A DNA stretch of 7,791 nucleotides from contig DASYSA010000569.1 of NCBI GenBank assembly GCA_036003885.1, positions 1-7,791 of the forward strand. The letters are read 5' to 3'. Below are positions 5,320 to 7,791 of the stretch, piece after piece. The notes under the pieces are model-generated. The model was not told the DNA's origin and made no database searches. It worked only from the letters and a program-made list of their open reading frames with translations. The DNA is from DASYSA01 sp036003885. Lineage in GTDB: Bacteria; Acidobacteriota; Blastocatellia; UBA7656. Both the position numbers and the translations under genes were made by a program. Every line of letters starts with the position of its first letter. Positions within the stretch are counted from its first letter, which is position 1.

Positions 5320-6135
5320 ATGAGATCACAACCACGATATACTTCTCTCTTCCTCGCATTGCTGTTGGTCTCCTTCGTACCCGCTTCTGAGACACAAGAC
5401 AAGGACGCAGACAGGACGACAGAGTCGTTGATAAAGAAGCTATACTCTACCGGCGAGACTGAGAGACAGGTGGCAAAAGAACAGCTAACTGATATTGGAT
5501 CGCTTTCGGTCAAGCCTCTCTTAAGTCTCCTTCACGAGTTGGTTGCCAACCCTGGTCCAAGATTCCCCACCGGGAAAGAGCGAGAAGGCGCCGAAGCTAT
5601 TGAGCGGTACCAAACGCTTTCTCAAACTGAAAGACTTAGGGCGAATCCACGAGAGTTTTTCTCTTTGGAAATCAGCTCGAGACTGGAAAATGACATCTGC
5701 GAAATACTTGGCAGGCTCAAAGCGACGGAGTCTATTCCGACGTTAATTGAAATTATGGTGCTACGGAAGTTAGGAAATAGTGGCGATGAGTTCTTGAATT
5801 CCGAGATGGTCGTCCTGGCTCAAATAGGGAGGCAGGCAGTTGCGCCGCTTATGGAAGCTATCCAAACAGCCGAAAAGTCAGCCGCGGCATCTTTACAACA
5901 AACCGAGCTGGGCGAGGCTCTGAATACCGAAGATGTGAAACGGTCGATGATTCAAAGAGATGCTCAATTGATCAAACTGAGAGCAGCGACTGTTTTGGGG
6001 GAAATAGGAGATGTCAGTGCGTTGCCTGTCCTGGAATCCCTCCTGACACAGGACCTATCTCAGTATGAAGGTCGAGAATGGTTTCAGATGCGAGTCCGGC
6101 AGTCGATACAGAAGATCAAAACACATAAAAACTAA
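5320..6135 (+). CDS. Secreted HEAT-repeat protein
   Basis: The protein has 271 aa. Residues 1-22 look like a Sec signal peptide (MRSQPRYTSLFLALLLVSFVPA, with V-P-A before a likely cleavage at Ser23), so it probably acts in the periplasm or outside the cell. The mature part has helical pairs of the HEAT/armadillo type: about 50-75 (QLTDIGSLSVKPLLSLLHEL), 124-149 (ICEILGRLKATESIPTLIEI), 161-181 (VVLAQIGRQAVAPLMEAI) and 219-242 (KLRAATVLGEIGDVSALPVL), with an end helix at 257-268. Such repeats are protein-binding scaffolds; no catalytic motif is visible. I chose ATG 5320 because GAGG (5311-5314) lies 5 bases ahead and the signal peptide starts there; a TTG at 5287 would add 11 polar residues. 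The coding sequence looks more AT-rich, with more TTA, AAT and AGA-type codons than the genes on either side. It lies between two metabolic genes, 109 bases after the RidA-like gene and 18 bases before the crotonase. Confidence 0.87.
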   Translation: MRSQPRYTSLFLALLLVSFVPASETQDKDADRTTESLIKKLYSTGETERQVAKEQLTDIGSLSVKPLLSLLHELVANPGPRFPTGKEREGAEAIERYQTLSQTERLRANPREFFSLEISSRLENDICEILGRLKATESIPTLIEIMVLRKLGNSGDEFLNSEMVVLAQIGRQAVAPLMEAIQTAEKSAAASLQQTELGEALNTEDVKRSMIQRDAQLIKLRAATVLGEIGDVSALPVLESLLTQDLSQYEGREWFQMRVRQSIQKIKTHKN

Positions 6136-6153
6136 TAGCTCATTCAGGACCGA

Positions 6154-6969
6154 ATGCCAGTAAAAACATCAGCCGAGATCGACCCAAAAAGCTTCCTGTA
6201 TGAAGAGCGCGGGCCAATTGCGGTCATAACCCTCAATCGGCCGGACCGCTTGAACTCGCTGACCTTCGAAGTCTATCGGGAACTCATCGAGACATTTGCG
6301 TGGCTCAGGGGTCGCAACGAGGTTCGGGTTGTCGTCGTGACCGGCACCGGACGAGGGTTCTGCTCGGGCGGCGACGTAAACGACATAATAGGCGAGCTAT
6401 TCAGCCGGGACATCAGCGGGCTGCTCGAATTCACACGAATGACTTGCGAGTTGATACGGAACATTCGCGGGCTGTTGAAGCCTGTAATTGCCTCGCTCAA
6501 TGGCACCGTGGCCGGAGCCGGGGCCGTGCTGGCGCTCGCAAGTGATCTCAGAATCGCGGCTGAGCACGCGAAGATCGCTTTCCTGTTCGTGAAAGTAGGA
6601 CTTGCGGGCGCCGATATGGGCGCGGCGTTCCTGCTGCCGAAGGTCGTCGGATTGGGTAAAGCGACTGAAATGCTGTACACGGGGGAATTCGTCAGCGCGG
6701 CCGAGGCGCTTCAGATCGGATTATACAATCGCGTGGTTCCGGGCGAAGAGCTTGGGTCTGAAACGATGAGGTGGGCGGAGAGCCTGGCGGCGGGCCCAGG
6801 CTTTGCGCTCGGAGCAACGAAGGCGGCGCTGAATCGAGAACTGAACATGGGGCTGGAAATGGCTCTGGAAGCCGAGGCTGAGACGCAGGCGATCTGCATG
6901 CTCAACCCCGACTTTCGCGAGGCATATCGGGCATTCGTCGAAAAGCGCCCGCCCGTTTTTAATCAATAG
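6154..6969 (+). CDS. Crotonase-family enoyl-CoA hydratase/isomerase
   Basis: The 271-aa protein is a typical single-domain crotonase acting on a CoA thioester. The N-terminal strand IAVITLNRPDRLNSL (22-36), the oxyanion-hole segment GRGFCSGGDV (66-75), the second loop NGTVAGAGAVLALASDLRIAA (begins 116) and the C-terminal helices are all present. By alignment to rat mitochondrial enoyl-CoA hydratase, its two catalytic glutamates fall on Val125 and Phe145 here. Asp154 in VGLAGADMGA lies about where Delta3,Delta2-isomerases and PaaG carry their acidic base. It may therefore be an isomerase, a hydrolase on a ring-derived CoA ester or an unusual hydratase. Next to kynA, a role on 2-aminobenzoyl-CoA derived intermediates is plausible (inference). 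AGGA (6146-6149) sits 4 bases before the ATG. The gene begins 18 bases after the HEAT-protein stop and ends 52 bases before kynA, so operon membership is likely. Confidence 0.93.
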   Translation: MPVKTSAEIDPKSFLYEERGPIAVITLNRPDRLNSLTFEVYRELIETFAWLRGRNEVRVVVVTGTGRGFCSGGDVNDIIGELFSRDISGLLEFTRMTCELIRNIRGLLKPVIASLNGTVAGAGAVLALASDLRIAAEHAKIAFLFVKVGLAGADMGAAFLLPKVVGLGKATEMLYTGEFVSAAEALQIGLYNRVVPGEELGSETMRWAESLAAGPGFALGATKAALNRELNMGLEMALEAEAETQAICMLNPDFREAYRAFVEKRPPVFNQ

Positions 6970-6982
6970 GCCGGTGGGTGAA

Positions 6983-7012
6983 GGGCGATCCGTCGTTCAT
7001 CACTCATCGCCC
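6983..7012 (+). promoter_or_regulatory. Inverted repeat abutting the kynA ribosome site
   Basis: GGGCGAT (6983-6989) pairs with ATCGCCC (7006-7012) around a 16-base loop. The 3' arm ends one base before GGAG (7013-7016), the ribosome site of kynA. There is no T-run after it, so it is not a terminator. A stem this close to the Shine-Dalgarno could modulate translation or be a small intergenic repeat; function is inference. Confidence 0.45.
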
Positions 7013-7021
7013 GGAGTTCAT

Positions 7022-7791
7022 ATGTCATTTGGGTTGCCCTACAACAAAGGCAAGAGAAGTCTGACCTATGGCGGCTATCTCAAGATCAGTGAACTCATCG
7101 ATCTCCAGCAGTTGCACTCCAATCCGCCGCAGCATGACGAGACCCTCTTCATAATCATTCACCAGGTGTACGAGCTGTGGTTCAAGGAGCTGCTTCACGA
7201 GATCGATGGTGTCGTGGAGCGCCTCGATCGCGATGAGTCCCTCTCCTCCCACCGTCTCCTGCGGCGCTGCATCGAGATTCAGCGCGTCCTTGTCAACCAG
7301 GTCTCGGTGCTCGAGACTATGACTCCGATGGACTTCCTGACTTTCAGGGATCACCTGATGCCGGCCAGCGGATTCCAGTCGGCTCAATTTCGCGAGTTGG
7401 AGTTCGTCAGCGGGTTGAAGGATCCCCGCCACATGGCCAACTATGATCCCGGTACGAGTGAATATGTCCGGCTTGAACGGCGACTCCATCGCCCCACGGT
7501 AGGAGAGGCGTTCTACGGCATGCTCGCCAGGCGCGGCTTCAAAGTGTTGCCTGAGGCCGGCGCCGGGGAGCCGAGTCAGGGCGACGAACCACCGGCGCGC
7601 ATCCGCGAGCTGATGCGAATCTATGAAGAGGCCGAGAGGCACTACGATCTGTTCCTGCTGGCCGAGAGTTTGATCGAATACGATGAGACGTTTGCACTCT
7701 GGCGGCTGCATCATATCAAGATGGTCGAGCGAATGATTGGCAGCAAAACGGGTACCGGAGGAAGCGAAGGAACGGCCTATTTGAAGAAGAC
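7022..7791 (+). CDS. kynA: Tryptophan 2,3-dioxygenase (partial, 3' end cut by window)
   Basis: This cytosolic heme enzyme opens the indole ring of L-tryptophan to give N-formylkynurenine, the first step of the kynurenine pathway. The 256 complete codons visible show the family throughout: LTYGGYLKISELIDLQ at the start, HDETLFIIIHQVYELWFKEL (38-57), DFLTFRDHLMPASGFQSAQFR (104-124) and LWRLHHIKMVERMIGSKTGTGG (226-247). Compared with the Xanthomonas enzyme, His47 matches distal His55, Phe43 matches Phe51, Arg109 matches the substrate-carboxylate Arg117, Ser116 matches Ser124, His231 matches the proximal heme ligand His240 and Thr245 matches Thr254. Phe105 stands where Xanthomonas has Tyr113, as in human TDO. 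All key residues are present, so it should be active. GGAG (7013-7016) lies 5 bases before the ATG. The frame is open at the window end; I expect about 25-40 more residues. It lies 52 bases after the crotonase gene, on the same strand. Confidence 0.97.
   Translation, partial: MSFGLPYNKGKRSLTYGGYLKISELIDLQQLHSNPPQHDETLFIIIHQVYELWFKELLHEIDGVVERLDRDESLSSHRLLRRCIEIQRVLVNQVSVLETMTPMDFLTFRDHLMPASGFQSAQFRELEFVSGLKDPRHMANYDPGTSEYVRLERRLHRPTVGEAFYGMLARRGFKVLPEAGAGEPSQGDEPPARIRELMRIYEEAERHYDLFLLAESLIEYDETFALWRLHHIKMVERMIGSKTGTGGSEGTAYLKK

Noticed and set aside
7025..7714. 229-codon open frame on the minus strand
   Set aside because: It lies exactly antisense to kynA, whose + strand frame carries all catalytic residues; it is a codon-bias shadow.

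Overview
The window reads as a chromosomal piece of a moderately GC-rich soil- or sediment-type bacterium. Lineage is inference: the RCGTTTT heptamer repeats, the 'GAATTGCGAA' palindrome cluster, the CAACCCC/GGGGTTG repeat array, an Asn/Thr-rich lipoprotein linker and a tryptophan-to-anthranilyl-CoA type gene set together remind me of Acidobacteriota (Blastocatellia-like) genomes. No rRNA or phylogenetic marker in the window proves this.

Layout. (1) Positions 1-1812: a leader with AT-rich palindromes, then serA (D-3-phosphoglycerate dehydrogenase, long ACT-containing form) on the + strand. (2) 1825-3110: a heptamer repeat sits at the convergent junction, followed by two minus-strand genes, a 64-aa hypothetical protein and, upstream of it, a ten-helix EamA/DMT transporter with a good candidate promoter. 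(3) 3111-4002: about 0.9 kb without a credible gene. It holds an array of REP-like palindromes and hairpins built from a repeated module (17-nt palindrome, 9-10 nt spacer, stem-loop) present four times, two in each orientation. Part of it is tandemly duplicated as a 180/183-bp unit. (4) 4003-7791: a run of five + strand genes: an Asn/Thr-linker lipoprotein, a RidA-family protein, a secreted HEAT-repeat protein, a crotonase-family enoyl-CoA hydratase/isomerase, and tryptophan 2,3-dioxygenase (kynA, cut by the window end).

How the genes may work together. KynA opens the kynurenine pathway. A crotonase and a RidA-type protein next to kynA fit a tryptophan to anthranilate to 2-aminobenzoyl-CoA degradation cluster whose other genes (kynureninase, CoA ligase, 2-aminobenzoyl-CoA monooxygenase/reductase) would lie beyond position 7791. 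Both accessory enzymes are atypical at their active sites: the RidA-like protein has Met where the catalytic Arg of RidA sits, and the crotonase lacks both classical hydratase glutamates but keeps an Asp at about the isomerase position. SerA makes serine, a tryptophan precursor, but it is a separate unit and probably unrelated.

The most interesting non-coding signal is the 3241-3756 array. Two diverged copies of its hairpin differ at four positions, and all four keep base pairing, one of them as a true compensatory pair. That suggests the folded form is, or was, under selection. I see no CRISPR array, tRNA, rRNA or transposase gene.
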